Assembly (NCBI GenBank): GCA_027625915.1
Contig: JANTQA010000033.1
Coordinates: 6,882,001 to 6,946,000 of the forward strand
Length of the DNA: 64,000 nt
From: Anaeramoeba flamelloides
Lineage: Eukaryota; Metamonada; Anaeramoebidae
Direction of reading: 5' to 3'
In this document: positions 12,251 through 23,250 of the stretch, piece after piece
Layout: each line of letters opens with the position of its first letter
Numbering within the stretch: position 1 is the first letter of the stretch
Notes under the pieces: generated by a model
What the model saw: the letters and a program-made list of their open reading frames with translations, nothing else
The model's database searches: none
Told to the model about the DNA's origin: nothing
Program-made: the position numbers and the translations under genes

Positions 12251-12443
12251 CTAATTTCAAAAGAACTCTCTTAAATCCTAGATAAGTTTATTTTAAGACG
12301 TATCACACTTTCAGGTGAACTTTAGTGGTTTTAAAATAAAAGACTAAATCATTTTTTCTTGTTCTTTTGTTATCTATTCTTTTTTATTATTATTGTTTTG
12401 TCAAATCGAATTCTAAAACAAACATAATTATTATAAAAAAAAG

Positions 12444-13397
12444 ATGTCTTTCCCACCAATTCCAAACCGTAGTCGAGGGAGGGGTGGAAGAGGAAGAGGA
12501 AGAGGTGGTAATAATCCACCACTTCCACAAAGAAATCGAGGAAGAGGCGGAAGAGGAAGAGGAAGAGGTAGTAATAGCCCACCACTCCCAAAAAGAGGGA
12601 GAGGAGGATCAACAACAACAAATAATAATAATACTCCGTCACTCCCTCAAAGAAACCGAGGTGGTGGAAGAGGTGGAAGAGGCGGAAGAGGTGGCGGAAG
12701 AGGTGGAATGAATCGTAAATAACTTTTTAAACTTTTTTCATCTTTTTTTAACAAAAAAAGAAGACACGATTTTAAGAGACCTGAACTAATATTCTTTATA
12801 TTTTTTTGTTAATACATACAAACTTTCCAACAACGATTTGATTTTACAGTCAAAAAAAAGCCCATTCCAACACCTATCAAAAAAAAAAAACCACCTTTAC
12901 CCAATAAAAAGAAGAAACCACCTTTACCAATTTCACGAAAGCCGAACTTAAATGAAAAAAGGCCTCCTTTACCGATGTCCAACAAGCCAAAGATCGGCAC
13001 AAAACCTAAATTACCTTCAAAAACAATGGAAAAAACGAGAATAAGCTCAACGGGGTCGAATTCCAGTCGAAAAATGGGTGGTGGTATGACAAGCCATTTG
13101 CAAATGGACGGAAGATGGAAATTTCAAACGCAAATGCCACCTCCACCTTCTTTTGTTGGAGTAGAAAAGAAATATCTTTCTGGGCAGAACAAAGGCACAA
13201 CTGAAAAAAAACCTAAAACCCAAAATAATGGTGGCCAACAACAACAGCAGCAGCGTCAAATACCACAACAAACCCAACAACAAACATCAAGAAATGGACC
13301 ACCTATACCAAATAGAGATCGGCCACCTTTACCAAACAGAGGAAGAGGCGGAGGAAGAGTTAGACCACCACTACCAAGAAGAGGTGGTATGAATTAA
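12444..13397 (+). CDS. WIP/verprolin-like RGG and proline-rich protein
   Basis: Two exons, 12444-12714 and 12850-13397, joined across a 135 bp GTAAAT...ACAG intron in phase 1, give 272 residues. The N terminus (1-90) alternates PPIPN/PPLPQ motifs with RGRGG tracts. Residues 92-132 repeat KKKK-PPLP. A Gln-rich stretch near 220-240 precedes more PPLPNRGRGG motifs and a PPLPRRGG end. At residues 179-202 the string RWKFQTQMPPPP followed by SFVGVEKKYLSG matches the WASP-binding segment near the C terminus of WIP/verprolin proteins, where human WIPF1 has RFYFHPISDLPPPEPYV then QTTKSYPSK. The spacing of aromatics, proline tract and KxY agrees. WIP proteins chaperone WASP and bundle actin. No WH2 motif is visible, unlike animal WIP and yeast verprolin. 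An RNA-binding GAR protein is the alternative. The start ATG follows an A-rich leader. Confidence 0.65.
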
Positions 13398-15029
13398 TGT
13401 ATTTTATTCAATTTCAATTTTGTTATTTTTTTTTATTTTTTTTCTTGTCTTTTCTCAATCCTTCTTTTTTTTTCAATATAAGAATAATTTTATGAATTAT
13501 TGCCATTTTTTAACTCTTTTGTTTTGATCTTATTTCTTATTATTTTGTTAAATTTCTTCAAAAAATAAAAATAATCTTTTAATTTTTATTTTATTTTATT
13601 TTTTTTATTTTTCAATTTTTGAGATCTTGTCAAATAAATAATTTTTGCTATTTTTTTTTTTTATTATTGAAGAAATGTAAATTACACTCTAGTTTCCCTT
13701 AGACTTAAATTCCCTTGAAAAGATAATTTAAGCTTAAAATCATAGATTTCACGATTATTAATTAATGAAAATAATTTCAAACTATCACAGTATAAAATCA
13801 ATTCATACTGATTTATTTTTATTTTAATTTGTTTTGTAAAATTAATCTATATTTTTAATAAGGAGGACATACCAATAAAAAAAGATTAATATTTTCTATA
13901 ATTTCTTTCTGTTCATGTTTTAAACATTGAGAACAAAATTTATTTGAGTTTTTATCAATTACATAATAATATCTAAATAGACAATTAGTTACTTTCCTGA
14001 ATTTTCAGATTGTTGGGATTGATGATTAACGTAAATATATTTGATTTTTAAATAAATAGTTTTGATGTTTTAATATTGTGAAATATATTTGTGGAGTGTC
14101 GTCAAGTACCTAGCTTTTTTTTAAAGTTTTCTGTTTTATTCTGAAAGTGTTCTTGTTTTTTTTTGAGGTTTTCTATTTTTTTTAGAAAATTTCTTGATAT
14201 TCTTTAGGTTTTTTTGAGTTTTCTATTTATTTGGAAAATCAATAGATTTTCGTTAGGTTTTTTTTTACTTTTTGAAATAAACCGAAATTTTATTAAAATT
14301 TTCTGTTTATTTCAAAAAGTAAAAAAAAACCTAAAACACTTGACAAATAAAATAGAAAACTGAAGAAAACCTAACTGTGATTTTTTTTAATTTTAGAAAT
14401 TAAAAGAAAATTTTTGAAATTTTCTTTTTATCTTTTAAATCCTTGGAAAACCTAACGAAAAGTGTCTTAAAATGCCTAGCTTTTCCAGAATTTACAAGAA
14501 TAGAGTTATATCTCAGATTTTTCTCAATTCTTTTGAATTCTGGTAAAGCTAAAAGCGTTTTTTTTTTAATTTGATAAATAAAAAGAAAATTTCTTGAATT
14601 ATCTTTTTCTTTCTAAAATTAAAAAAAAACCTAACGAAAGGTGTCGTCAAATGCCTAGCTTTTCCAGAATTCAAAGGAATAGAGTAAAATCTCAGATTTT
14701 TCTCAATTTTTTGAATTCTGGAAAAGCTAATGGTAGTTTTTGTAAATTTGAGAAATAAAAAGAAAAATTCAAAAATTTTCTTTTTATTTCTAAAATTAAA
14801 AAAAATCGCCATTAGCTTTTCCAGCTCTTGGAATTCTATAATTCATTATATATATATATTTACAAATTTCTTTTTCAACTCAATTAAATAGTTTGAAGTT
14901 CTATTGATTTTATAATTTATTCTTGGGTTAAATTTTATTAATTTTTCAAGATAAGGAAGAGATAAATTTTTTATTTTTTTTTTGAATTTAAATTTTTTTT
15001 TATTTACTGATATTATTTTATTATCATTT
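13398..15029. other. Gene-free spacer with hairpin array
   Basis: No gene is seen. Positions 13720-13880 match 55300-55370 in direct orientation (both with AAATCATAGATTT or GATCATAGATTT and a nearby GGACATACC), so a dispersed repeat is present. Positions 14090-14830 hold the densest family P hairpin array, listed separately. Confidence 0.6.
14090..14830. repeat. Family P hairpin array, densest copy
   Basis: About 740 bp of consecutive long hairpins. Two unit types alternate. Type 1 has arms CCTAGCTTTTCCAGAATT and AATTCTGGAAAAGCTAA around an AATAGAG...CTCAGATTTTTCTC loop (14474-14550 and 14654-14730). Type 2 has arms GAAATAAAAAGAAAAATTC and AATTTTCTTTTTATTTC (14570-14625 and 14752-14805). The phrase GTGTCGTCAA(G/A)T(G/A)CCTAG recurs at unit starts. 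An open frame crossing 14549-14812 is a by-product of the palindromes, not a gene. Confidence 0.7.
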
Positions 15030-16130
15030 GTAAATTCTATTTTGTAAATGAGAATTGTGTGTTTCTGTTTATTTTATATATTTCGGTGAAGTATGAATTA
15101 ATCCAAGAATTTAAGTAATGTAATGTTTTTATTTCATAATTAAAATTTTCTAATCCATATGTTAATTAACTTTATAAAAATGAAATGAAAATCTTATTTT
15201 CAAATTATTATTCAGAGAAATGTTATTAAATAATTATTTAGAGTTATTAAACACCTCTTTTGATTTTTTTTTAAATTATAAACTATATGTGCAATTTTAT
15301 CTAAAGAAATACCTAAATATTTATTTTTTTTCAAAATCTTTCAATACAACTAATTTATATTTATTAGGCTTTAACCCAAATTGGATAATAATTCCATATA
15401 TTTGAATTTAATCTTTGATTTAAATATTTTTTTTCCCTTTTATCAACAAAATTAAATCATCTGCAAACATTAACAATGATCTGTAAATCTTATGATTTTT
15501 AATATTAGAAAATATGAAATTAAAGTAGATAAAATAAGATACAATTGATCTTATTGGAATATACCAATTCATCTTCCTTGATAATATTTTAATAAAAAAG
15601 TTTTGATAATTTTATTTAAAATAAATTTTTTTTTTAAAGCTTTTCTAATTATTTTATAATTGATTTAATCAAAAAATTTTGCTATATCAATCATTATAAT
15701 ATCTTTTTTATAATTTCCATTTCCACTATTTGGTTTAATTTTATTTAAAGTATTTAGGAAATATAATAATGAAATCCGAGTAACATATTTTTTTCCGAAA
15801 TCCAAATTGAAATTTATGAAGAAATTCGAATTACGAGGATTTTATTTGTAAAACCCCAAAAGTGATCAAATCAATTTTTTTTTCCATTTATTATACCAAG
15901 CTAATTTTACTGAAAATAAAATAAATATTCCAATTGTTTTTTGTTCAATATTTCAAGAATTTTTAGAAAAAATACATGATTTAAGATTTTATCTACCTTA
16001 TCACTAATTTTACTCAGTTAATTTTTTCCTTAATGGGATTACTTGTTTTTTATTACTAAATTTGGTAGTTATCTATTAAAACCAATGACTCTTATTGTTT
16101 GGAATCAATTAGTCTATTTATTTTAATAAT
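15030..16130 (-). mobile_element. Decayed non-LTR (LINE-type) reverse transcriptase
   Basis: On the minus strand, separate frames spell the ordered motifs of a non-LTR reverse transcriptase. Reading from high to low coordinates: QFGFRKK (15789-15809), IDIAKFFD as motif A (about 15668-15709), FADDLIL with catalytic FADD at 15456-15467, GLKPN (15363-15377), KYLGISLD (15299-15322) and YGLEN (15145-15159). Order and spacing match LINE ORF2 (GFRxG, FADD, GLKxN, YLG, YGxE). LTR elements usually have YVDD and lack GFR and YLG. The reading frame is broken by several stops and frameshifts, so it is a fossil. I found no endonuclease domain, tail or target duplication, and the outer limits are uncertain. 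It is more AT-rich than typical coding DNA here. Confidence 0.75.
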
Positions 16131-18682
16131 AATTTGTTTATTAAATTTATTTTTTTGGGTCTTTAATGGGTTTCAAATTTAACTTTTGTAAATTTTGGGA
16201 ATTACTTGGAAAATTAATTTTTTCTTGACAAACTTATAGAATTGTTTAAAACCTATCTTGTAAATTGTTGATAATTATTGAAAAAAAAATTATTTGAAAA
16301 ATAAACGTTATTTTACGTACATTTGAAATATATTAGGAATTATACAATTATATTGTTGATAAAAAAAAATTTTGTTTATTTAGTGGATAGGCTATTAATC
16401 TGAAAAATAATTTTTAAAATGGATTAAAAAAAATTTGCAATTTTTTCTAGTGTCTAATTTCAAATTATAAATAAATCAACCTGTATATTCCGGTCAGTAA
16501 AAATCAATAATCAACAATTATTTGAATATTTCGAAAAAAGGTTCACAACACCCAATTTCCAATTTAAATTGTTGCTACATATATAATTTTGAAAACATTT
16601 ATACAGTTTTGAAGTGTCGATCTTTTTAGCTTTTTAATATCTCGAAGATTTTTTTTTTTTTTTTCATATTTCAATTGAGTTATTTTTTGTCGAAATACTT
16701 TTATGAAAATCTTACTTTTCCAATAATGAATTTATATAGCGCCAAAAAAATAGATTAAATCTAATTAAATTGATATATGTACTAGAATAAAACAATTTGT
16801 TTAAAATTGAAGAAACTGAATCATTTAGAAATATTCAACTAAATAAAAAGAATGATTTTTTTTTTACGAAATTTTGATTTTTTGAAAATTGAGAATTTTA
16901 TTAAACTTTTTGTTTTTTTTTCTTTTGTCCAATGAGGATCTCTTTAAGATTTTTTTTACTTTATTTGAATTTTTTGATATCAATAATCTTGAGAAACATA
17001 TTTTTGTTATTGTATTTTTTTTTGAGATTGTGAGAATACTGTAATTTTTTTTTTAATTTTCTGACTTTTTTAAATTGAAGATATAGGAATTTTTTTTTTT
17101 TGTTATTTGAATTTTTTTCATTGAGAATCTTCAAATTTTTTATCTTTTTTTAATAGTTGTATTTTTTCTATTAAGATCGTGTTAATTTTTTTTTTAAAAT
17201 TTAAATTTTTTTAAAATAGAGACTCCCCTAAATTTGATTTTTGGTTATTTGTATTGAATTTTTTTCCAAATTAATTGTAAGAATTTTTATTTTTGTTATT
17301 TAAATTTTGTCTAACAAAATAGGTATAATTTCACAATATCATTTTTTGAATACCTGTTTAGTGATAATTAACTGTAAATATTAGGAGTAAATTCAATATA
17401 AATAACAGAACATTTTTAAGAATTTCAATTTTTGAGAATTCGAATCAATACGACAAAACTAATTCTTAGAAATTATTTTTTTCAGAATGAATTGAAGAAA
17501 TACCTTGATTCTGAGTATCTTTTTGGACTGATGGTCTAACGATTTAATAAATTTATTCTTTCTTGTAGAACCCCACTGAAAAAAACATTTTAAATTTTAA
17601 TCCTTCAGGGTGATATCAAAATATTTGATAATTAGTAAAGTTCAAGTTTGTTTGATGACAATTTTAAAAATGCTGAAAGAAGTGCTTTTAATTTCCCAAA
17701 TAAAAATTTTTGTTGTGAATTAAATTTCGACTTTTAGGATCTTTTTTACAATATTTCAAGCTTTTGAAGAAAATTCTTAACTTTACCAAGAGTTTACCAT
17801 AAGATATAAAAAAAGAATATATGAAATTAAGCAATATACTAATGTAATATAAAAAAAAATGGATTTGAGATTACTTTTAACTATGAGAGTTGGGGAATCA
17901 GTGGTGCTAATTGAAAGCAATATTTCTAATTTCAAGAGGCCTACACACTAAATGATCAAAGAAAGTGACAATAATCATAGGTGAATTTGATATTGGTTTC
18001 TAAAAGATCTACTATTAAAAAAAGGATAACTATAAAAGAAGGGATAATTATTAATTGTTCTAAAAAAATAGAGTTGATTTTTATAATAAATTTATAGAAT
18101 AGTATTAAATTTCCATAAAAAGTAGAATAAGTAGAAAAATTATCAACAAATTAAATTCCAAATTTTACATTATCTCTGGAAATATTCAAGGAATTTTCCT
18201 TCAAAATTGAACTGAACTTCGATATATTATTGAAGAGTTTCCTATATTTTATATTAGGACAACTACAACAAAAAGACACGAGTTTCTTGTGAACATAAGT
18301 TTTATTATCTAGTTGTTTATCACTTTTTGACATTTTCCAGTTTCTATTTGAAAAAAAACTGAAAATATCATTATTTAGTGTTTCCTTTAATCAAATTGGA
18401 TATGTTTTGTTCTGAACCATTTGGTTTGAGTGCTATTCTCTTAAATTTTCACATACAAAACATGAGAAATCGCATAACAAAAAAGTAGGTAAAACACCAA
18501 GTCTTATTTCCCAAGTTAAAAATAACTCTTAGAAATTTCAATTGGTGGAAATATCTTGAACAACTAGTAAAAAAGATAACAATTACTCTCTCCAAAACAA
18601 AACCCGAAAACTGAATTGTAATTAATTCAATTATGATCAAAATTTGAATCATTTTTTGTGATTATTTTTATAATTTTAATCG
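16131..18682. other. Gene-free spacer with T-rich dispersed repeat
   Basis: No gene is seen. Positions 16390-17360 hold a dispersed repeat listed separately. The remaining 17360-18682 is AT-rich with no feature I can support; several short minus-strand frames (for example 18151-18333 and 18449-18652) are low-complexity and match no family I know. The 5' end of the helicase gene follows at 18683. Confidence 0.55.
16390..17360 (+). repeat. Dispersed repeat R, copy 1 (T-rich tandem core)
   Basis: It matches 48890-49640 in direct orientation and, for its second half, 21180-21720. Shared segments include AAAATGGATTA(A/G)AAAAAATTTG, ATCAACCTG / ACCAACCTG, the AATTAAATTGAT...AAAACAATTT stretch and a final TTTCACAATA. 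The second half is a loose tandem array of units resembling TTTTTTGAATTTTTT plus GAGAATCTT. No coding frame is seen. Confidence 0.6.
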
Positions 18683-21600
18683 ATGGCTTTCCAACAATCT
18701 ATTTTTAAGAAATTGTGTGTCGGGGTCAGTTATAATAAACAAAGGTTTCAAAAAGATATTAACCAGTTCAAAAACTCAAAACTTGAAGATGAAATTAAAA
18801 ATGCATCAAATTTACCTTCTTTAGATTTTTTTGGATCTGAAAAAAAGAAGAAACAAAACAAATCCAAAAAAAAAGAAAAGAATGATAAAACGAAAAAGAA
18901 AAAGGAAAAGGAACAAAAAAATGAAAAAGAACAGGTTATTGAAAAAAAAACAAAAGAAAAGAAAAAGAAAAAGGAAAAGGAAAAAGAAAAAGAAATTACC
19001 CAAGAACAAGTTGACTCCATTTTGGTTGCAAGACAAATTCGAAACAAACACAAAATCAATACAAAGGGAAACGATATACCAAATGCAATCGAGCACTTTG
19101 AGGATCTAAAAGGAAAAGTGAGTGCGTTGTTCTTGAGAAATACTTTAAACGCTGGATATAAAAACCCAACACCAATCCAAATGCAATCAATTCCTTCAAT
19201 TATTCAAAAAAGAGATATTCTCGCTTGTGCTCCAACTGGTTCTGGTAAAACTGCTTCGTTTGTAATTCCCATTTTGTCAAATTTAAAGGTATGTTTTATT
19301 CCATTCTTTGATCCAAAAATTATAAATTTTTTTTTATTTTTTACATGAATTACGAATACAGTATTTTTTATTAATTTTTTTTTTTTTTGATTTTGTCTAT
19401 CGCTCTCAACAAAAATTTCCTTGGGTTGTTTTGTTTCGGAAATGTGACTTTAAAATTGAAACAACAACCGTACCTTAGTAATGTGAAAATACAGGAATCA
19501 CAAAATGAATTGATTAATTTTTCATTTTCCCAAAGTTTTTAAAATTTTGTGAAATAAAAACAATAAAACAAACAGTACAAGTCAAGAGATTTCGAATTAG
19601 TTTTACCAATTCTTTTTTGTTTTCGATTAGTCTCGTAATTTTTGAATCCCAAAAAAAAATTAAAAAAAATATACTGTTTTTTGAAATTTTTGGATTTTAC
19701 ACCAGATGAAAAAATGTTAAAGGTTTTTCGAATGTTACTATAAAAAACATTTGGTTGTTTACCCCCTCCCTCTGTCCCAAAGAAAACTTGTTGAAAAAAC
19801 CTAAATAAAAAGAACATTCCCAATCGAAACAAATAAAATTTCCCAAAAATCAAAATTCTTCTCTCTTAATCAGTCATTTTAAATCTGGCTCTTTGAAACA
19901 CAATTGTTCATTTTCACGAGAAGACGGCCATTTTGAAAACCCTTCACGTTACGTAAGAAATAACAATTAAACTTAGAATTGAACAATAATTCTGAGTTTT
20001 TTTCAACAAATTTTTAGTATAAAATTCAAAAACAAAATTAGAAAAACAATTATAACAGGAAAACGAAAAACTTAATTTTTCAAAAACTTTTTGGTTTTAT
20101 TCTTTCATAGATACTTAAGTTCCAACTTTCAAATCTTGAAAAAATAGAATGAGTTTCAGTTAAATAATAACAGACATTCAAGTAGAGTAGATGCGATCAT
20201 AAAAGTAATATGGAAGATGCATTTTTGTAATTTTTTTTACAAAATATTTTTTAGTGAAATCAAGACAATTCACAAAAGCAAAATTAAGTGAACCAAACAA
20301 GAAGATGGTTTCAAAAAAGAAAGTCAATTATGTTATTATTTTTTTTTCTGTGGGTTTAATTTTGTTTATTTTGAACCATTATTGAAAGGATCATTTCATA
20401 AATAAGTACTGTTTGTATATTACCAGAGTTGGGAGTTGGATTAACTCAAAAAAATATTTACGATCAAGATTATTTGAATTTTTTAATCATCGAGTTTTGG
20501 TCTAGTACTTCTTTAATTTGTAGAATACCAGTAATCTTTTGAAAATCTAATCAATATTCAATTTGGTTATTATTGATTATTTTCAAATATTAAACAATAA
20601 TATTGAGTTTTAAAAAAGGGAAACAATGAGAATATTCATCGCTTTTGTATTCAATTTTTAGAAAAAAGATAAATTAACAAAAAAATAAAAAAAAAATCAC
20701 TCAGTTAATAAAAGTATGTATTTTTCATTAAAAGTTGGTTTAAATGTGATGAATAATCATTTGAAATTGGAATAAAAAAATTTATTATTGTATTCTCATA
20801 CTTTTTGTGTTTCTTGATAGCTTGTATTTGAACTGCTTTTTTATGAATTGGAAAAAACATCATGAAGTTGTAAATTTATCTCAATATTCCGATTTCAAAA
20901 ATCCTTGAACGGAAACCTTCTAATAAAGCTAATATATATATTGGCTTGAACTTTTATTATTTCAAAATTTCAGATTTCAAAATTTAAAATAAAATTAAAG
21001 TAAAAAAAATGTTTTTATTAAGGGACAATTTTATCCTTAGTCACTAGATTGTTATTATATTATGTAGTGTTTAATCGGTAACCAATATTGTGAAAATATG
21101 GATGGTTTTCAAACCTTGATCTTCTCATAAAATGGTCAATGAGTTATTTTTATCAGAAAGAATAATATAAAATCCAGACTTTATCAAGTATAGAGCGTTC
21201 TAAAACAACCACAAATTAGATTAAATTGAACCAAATCGATTTTGTACTGAAAAAAAAAAAAAAACAATTGGTTTCAAATTGAAGAAATCTAAGCATTTTA
21301 TAAATATAAAACTTTAGAAATCCTTAAAAAATTTTTTATTTTTTTGAATTTTTTTTTCAGTTTATATTTTATGAATTTTTTTAAATTTGAGTTTTTCAAA
21401 TGGAATCTTTTAAACTTTTTATTTTTTAGTTGGTTTTTTTTTTCAATTAGATCCTTTTAGATTTAAAATTTTTTTTGTTAATTTGAATTTTTTGTTTTGA
21501 ATATCATTTAAAAGAATTTTTTTTGTTGTTTACATTTTTTGTCATTGTGATAATGTGAATTTTTTTTTTTATTATCTGACTTTTTTAAATTGAAGATCTA

Positions 21601-23250
21601 TGGATTTTTTTGAATTGAATTTTTTGTAATGAGTGAATCTATTTGATTTTTTTTTTTTTCAATGTTATTTGAATTTAAACACCAAAAAAAGAAGTGTAAT
21701 TTCACAATACCCTTTTTATTGTCGATACCACTTCTTGAGAATGGTACAAATGTATGGTAAGTGACTAGACTCTTAAAATCAATTGTTCAACAAATCAACG
21801 AATTTTTTTTTTTTTTTTTTTTTTACAATTATTTGTGAGTGAAATCTTAAATTTGTGTTTAAAATCTAAAGGTAAATGCTGTGAGTACAGTAATCAAAAT
21901 TATACCCAAATTTAAAAATGTTATTATAATCAACAAAATCCTGAATTTTTTTTAAAACAAATCCCCAAAACACAAATAACCAAAAAATTTGGAAAATATC
22001 TTTTTAAAATGATTAATTTTCAATTCAAAATCTTAAATGAAATTAACTAAAAAACATAATAGCGACATAAAAAGCAAGGAATTCGTGCACTAGTTGTTAC
22101 GCCAACAAGAGAACTTGCAGATCAAACATATCGAGAATTTGAAAAAATCGGTCGAGGGAGAAATTTTAAAATTGTTAATTATAAAAAAATGACAGAATTG
22201 CGAGGCGTTCAACAAAGGGATGTTGACGTTTTGATTTCAACACCATTGAGAGTTTTAGGTAGTGCAAAAAAGAGACTATTAGATCTCTCAACAGTCCAAA
22301 TATTGATTTTTGATGAAGTTGACAAACTCTTTGAAATTGGATTTTTAGAGCAAATTGATACTTTAATACACTTTTGCCGAAACAAAAACCTTCAAAAATT
22401 GATGTTTAGCGCAACCATTCTGCCCGTAATCGAGGAATTAGCATTTTCCGTTTTAAAAGATCCAATTAGAATTGTTGTTGGAGTTGGTAACACTGCGGCA
22501 AACCTGATTGATCATCGGCTTACGTTAGTGGGTGAAGAAGATGGGAAAATTTTAGCAATTCGGCAAATGATTTCTGAGGGAATTGAACCACCTGTCCTCA
22601 TATTTGTACAAACCAAATCAAGAGCAAAGGACCTTTTTAGGGAATTGATCTATGATGGTATATCAGTAGAGGCCATCCATGCTGATAGAACAAAACTTCA
22701 ACGTGACACTGTAATCAACAAATTCAGAGAAGGCAAAATCCATTTTTTAATTTGTACTGACATGATGAGTAGAGGCCTTGATTTCTTATCAGTTAAAAAC
22801 GTGATCAATTTTGATTTCCCCCAAACCGTGATCAGATACATTCATCGAGTTGGTCGAACTGGTAGAGCTGGAAGAAAGGGTATAGCCACAACCTTATATA
22901 CGGAAAAGGATAAGCCATATCTTAGACAAATAGCAAACGTAATCAAATTATCTGGCAGTGAAGTGCCTGAATGGATGCTCAATTTGAAAAAACCACATAA
23001 AAGAACACTAAACCAGTTTAGAAAGGGTGCAGGAAATAGAAAGACTATCGATACCAGACATTATACAAAAGAAAACGCAAGGAAAAGAAAGCATAACAAT
23101 TTGATCAAGAATAATCAAAAGGCAAACAATCAAAAGAATAATTTTAATAATAGACGAAAAAAGTATAAAACTTTCAAAAATAAAAATAAAAAAAATATTG
23201 TTGAAAAGCAACAGAAATATAAAAAAAAAAAACAACCCGAACAAAAATAA
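18683..23250 (+). CDS. ROK1: DEAD-box RNA helicase, ROK1/DDX52 family
   Basis: Exons 18683-19288 and 22063-23250, phase-0 GTATGT...ATAG intron, give 597 residues (human DDX52 has 599). ROK1/DDX52 is a nucleolar helicase of 18S rRNA processing. A Lys/Glu-rich segment (about 53-105) precedes the core: GYKNPTPIQ (Q motif), APTGSGKT (183-190), PTRELA (216-221), STP (261-263), DEVD (286-289), SAT (318-320), RGLD (439-442) and HRVGRTGR (463-470). The family signatures IFVQTKSRAKDLF, EKDKPYLR.IANVI and SGSEVPEWM mark this subfamily. Motif II reads DEVD instead of DEAD; relatives also vary there. The C terminus is a Lys/Asn-rich tail. A second AG at 22073-22074 is also in frame and would remove RHKK, so alternative acceptors are possible. 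Confidence 0.93.
19289..22062 (+). other. Long intron of the ROK1/DDX52 gene (2,774 bp)
   Basis: The donor is AAG|GTATGT and the acceptor CATAATAG|CGACAT. It separates motif I from motif Ia of the helicase, and the protein family continues smoothly across the join. The intron contains a dispersed repeat R copy (21180-21720) and AT-rich filler. I see no gene inside it. A GC-richer pocket at 19741-19790 (ending in CCCCTCCCTCTG-like sequence) is unexplained. Confidence 0.9.
21180..21720 (+). repeat. Dispersed repeat R, copy 2
   Basis: It lies in the helicase intron and matches the second half of 16390-17360 and 48890-49640. Shared features are the AAATTAGATTAAATTGAAC lead, the AACAATT...AAATTGAAGAAATCTAA segment, the tandem TTTTTTGAATTTTTT units with GAGAATC-like spacers, and the final GTAATTTCACAATACC. 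Confidence 0.6.

Noticed and set aside
12367-12711. Glu-rich open frame overlapping the WIP-like exon 1
   Set aside because: It is the shifted reading of the RGG codons. The RGG/PPLP frame continues across the intron with matching composition, and the shifted one does not.
12809-13283. Minus-strand open frames opposite the WIP-like exon 2
   Set aside because: Antisense shadows of proline- and glutamine-rich codons with no family match.
14549-14812. 87-codon minus-strand frame rich in Phe and Lys
   Set aside because: It lies wholly in the hairpin array and arises from its A/T-rich arms.
15220-15405. 61-codon plus-strand frame
   Set aside because: It is antisense to the reverse transcriptase fossil, whose minus-strand motifs explain the open frame.
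18748-19109. Phe/Lys-rich frames overlapping helicase exon 1
   Set aside because: By-products of the lysine codon run in the helicase N terminus; the true frame is fixed by the DEAD-box motifs.
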